64,000 bases of DNA from Scortum barcoo. Lineage: Eukaryota; Chordata; Actinopteri; Centrarchiformes; Terapontidae. The notes below the pieces were generated by a model. That model did no database searches and was not told the DNA's origin. It saw only the letters and a list, made by a program, of their open reading frames with translations. Every line of letters starts with the position of its first letter. Positions within the stretch are counted from its first letter, which is position 1. Both the position numbers and the translations under genes were made by a program. Below are positions 61,811 through 64,000 of this stretch, piece by piece. The stretch is taken from positions 6,468,483-6,532,482 of the forward strand of contig CM041546.1 in the NCBI GenBank assembly GCA_023238725.1. The letters are read 5' to 3'.

Positions 61811-64000
61811 CTAAAGGTGAGGGCGAGAAAAGAGAAAAAAAGTTAAGAATGATATGAACAAAAATATACAGTAAAATCCTTGATTCAAATGTAGACAGAA
61901 GGGGTTATTTAACCAAAAATACAAACACAAGATTGGAACTGGCTATTAGTCTTACACTGACTGACAGGTCTTTTAATTCAGGAAACACTAGACAACAGCT
62001 AAGCCGTGTAATTAATGTTGGCTGGTCTGCTGTCTGTCACTTGTAAACAGTAGCTAAACAGTTCTATTTTTTTAAAGTCTTTTCATCTGAGAACTGTACA
62101 ATATGCCTCCATATACCTCAATATTCCCCATTTGGTAAAACATATTACAATTAGGAATTTAATTGTCAGCAATTGTCAGTTTCCATTTGTCTTATTTCTG
62201 CATTGAATCTTTATGTATGTATTAAACTCAATCAACTCAATCAGTAGTTACTTTAAGATGCATGTTTTTTAAATGGTAACGAACAATAAACAATATTATA
62301 GTCACCACATATGCATATGTGTGTTTTTTTTTAGAGAAAGAACATTGGAAAAAGACTCTGTATATGATAAAAAGAGGGAGCATTTGTTTGTTTGTACAGG
62401 ATTTGTATGTGTTATGTGCAGTGGGCAGGCCGGCCTCCTCCACACAGCGGCTCCTTGGGGAATCTGTAGGAGGAAAGCGCTTCTTCAACTAGTAATGGAG
62501 CGAGGAGAAAATAACACAGGGATGCTTGAGGCTTTGTCTGAGTACTTCAAACATACATCCACCTGTCTGTCTCACCTGTCTGTTCATTCACTCAAATCCT
62601 CCTTCCCATCTTTAGCCAGACTCCCCTCTCTCCTCCTTTGCCTGGATGTTCCCTATTTAACTTTATTTACCATGATCAAAAATGCAGCGGCACACTCCTA
62701 AATGAGGAAACACAACCTCTTGGCTGGCTCAACAAGCTATCTGACCAAGGAGTCTTGGAATGATAATGCTCAGGTTGGATTTCTTTGTGTGCCGTCGAGC
62801 TGTGCAACATAACCCCAACTCTGGCACCGCGTAACATTCCCTGGATAAGACCTTTCACCTCCCATAAAACTTCACAGTTCAACAAAAAGTTAACAGCACA
62901 ATTTAAGAGTATCTTTACTCTGCTGCCATTACAAGAGAGCGGGGTAAAAAAGAAAAAAAAAATCTGTCTTTCTTCTTAAAGCCTGTGAATACGCTCTTAC
63001 CTAAAGCTAAACTAAATAAAAGTTCTTTCTTTGTGCTGTAGTATCTCATGTTCTCATTGTGCCTGACTGCAAAAACAAGTGCATCTCTATGGGGACTGAA
63101 GTTGACACAAGGACAATGCTCTCCCATCGCCATGAGTTGCTGAGCTCCAAGGCCAAGTGCAGAAAAAGAAAGCTTTTTAAAAGTTTTTGAGAAATATATT
63201 CATTTAGGTCTGAATGCAAACAATCTATTTTAGGATACTGTGCAGCAGCTTGACTAACGAGTGAAAGTTTTTTTTCAGGCTTCAGCTTCTCCATCATTTA
63301 GCTATTCAAGTAGTTAAAAAGATGCAGCTGCTAAAGATTATTTTACCATGTGACCAAGCTGAATGCCTTTTTGAATGGCAGGTGTGGAAATTCCACCTTC
63401 CCTCGTTGGACACTTTCACACACATTGAATGAACGCATCTGCATGTGATCGTTCGTGTCATGTCATTCAGCCTCTGGGAGACTCATTTTTACTGCGCTGT
63501 GCTGATGCGAAGCACGTGTTCTCACATCACATGCAAAGAAAGAAGAGAGCGCGGTTGCTGGAATAACCAGCATCTCTTACATCAGGCACTGTTAAAGACT
63601 CTAATGCTGTCTTCTCTGAGACTCCTCTCACCGTCTCACTCTGACAAAGCCCAGGTCATCTGGGGAGATTTTCTTCACAACCCGAGCGATGATGGTCATG
63701 AACTTTCACAGATTCTGCAACACTAAAGATGCCTTGTGCAAGATTTTCTTAGCCATGAGTCAGGCGCACAATAGCGTGAATGTCAAGGCAGAGCAGGTGA
63801 GAACACATCTTTTCATCCAGTTTTCATCCTGCAATTTATTTTCTATCAGACAAAAAGTCAGACGGATACCGTTCCATCTCCCAGGAAAGAGGAGCTTGAG
63901 CTGCACTGGAGATCTATAAATTCCACCCAAAGGGCATATTTAAAAGAGGATTGGAGGTGTGAAGGGGGTGTAATGCTTGAGGACAATCTTATGGAAGATA
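61811..64000 (-). other. trio: trio intron, no exon recognised
   Basis: Position 61811 is the end of the TTTAG acceptor of the first visible trio exon. That exon begins in mid-codon, so at least one further exon lies upstream. None was recognised between here and the right edge. Confidence 0.6.

Overview
This is a stretch of vertebrate nuclear DNA, almost certainly from a ray-finned (teleost) fish, probably a percomorph. The evidence is spliced genes with short GT-AG introns, dense dinucleotide and GATA microsatellites, remnants of L2-type and other non-LTR retrotransposons with (TTATC)n tails, a decayed Tc1-like transposon, and a cluster of fish-style chemokine receptors with introns in the coding region. 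There are no bacterial operons, phage, CRISPR arrays, or rRNA or tRNA genes that I can recognise.

Left third (1-19.2 kb): the 5' part of a cordon-bleu family gene (cobl, possibly its paralogue cobll1) on the minus strand. Four coding exons were assembled with consistent phase: 18792-18764, 6082-5888, 3833-3623 and 1371-1143. They encode the first 221 or so residues, up to the Cobl ubiquitin-like region. The 3' part, with the actin-binding WH2 repeats, lies beyond the left edge. The first intron is 12.7 kb long and holds no other gene that I can see.

Middle (19.2-42 kb): an AT-rich spacer with two arrays of a degenerate ~50-bp minisatellite and a long GATA repeat, then four plus-strand CC chemokine receptor genes. 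Receptors A (23.26-25.33 kb) and B (29.62-31.87 kb) are a tandem duplication of a three-exon gene including its promoter region. Receptor C (35.1-36.85 kb, CCR4/CCR8-like) has an extra intron and an unusually short first extracellular loop. Receptor D (39.46-41.72 kb) is a two-exon CCR4/CCR8-like gene. All four have the seven-transmembrane layout and the DRYLAI and NPxxY signatures of working G-protein-coupled receptors, which act in leukocyte migration. Between A and B lie an L2-type LINE fragment and a Tc1-like remnant that itself carries a nested insertion.

Right part (42-64 kb): intergenic DNA with a 5'-truncated non-LTR retrotransposon, then the C-terminal half of trio on the minus strand. 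It comprises 24 phase-consistent exons (61810 down to 51801) encoding a basic linker, the second DH-PH RhoGEF module, a Gly/Ser/Pro-rich linker, SH3, Ig and a Ser/Thr kinase domain. The 5' half lies beyond the right edge. The last trio exon contains a 7-bp near-duplication that moves the conserved C-terminal tail out of frame.

I found no clear novel system. The most useful observations are the trio tail frameshift, the patchwork divergence and duplicated promoters of the receptor pair, the shortened loop of receptor C, a shared promoter motif pair in the receptor cluster, a perfect hairpin in a receptor 3' UTR, and the nested transposon.
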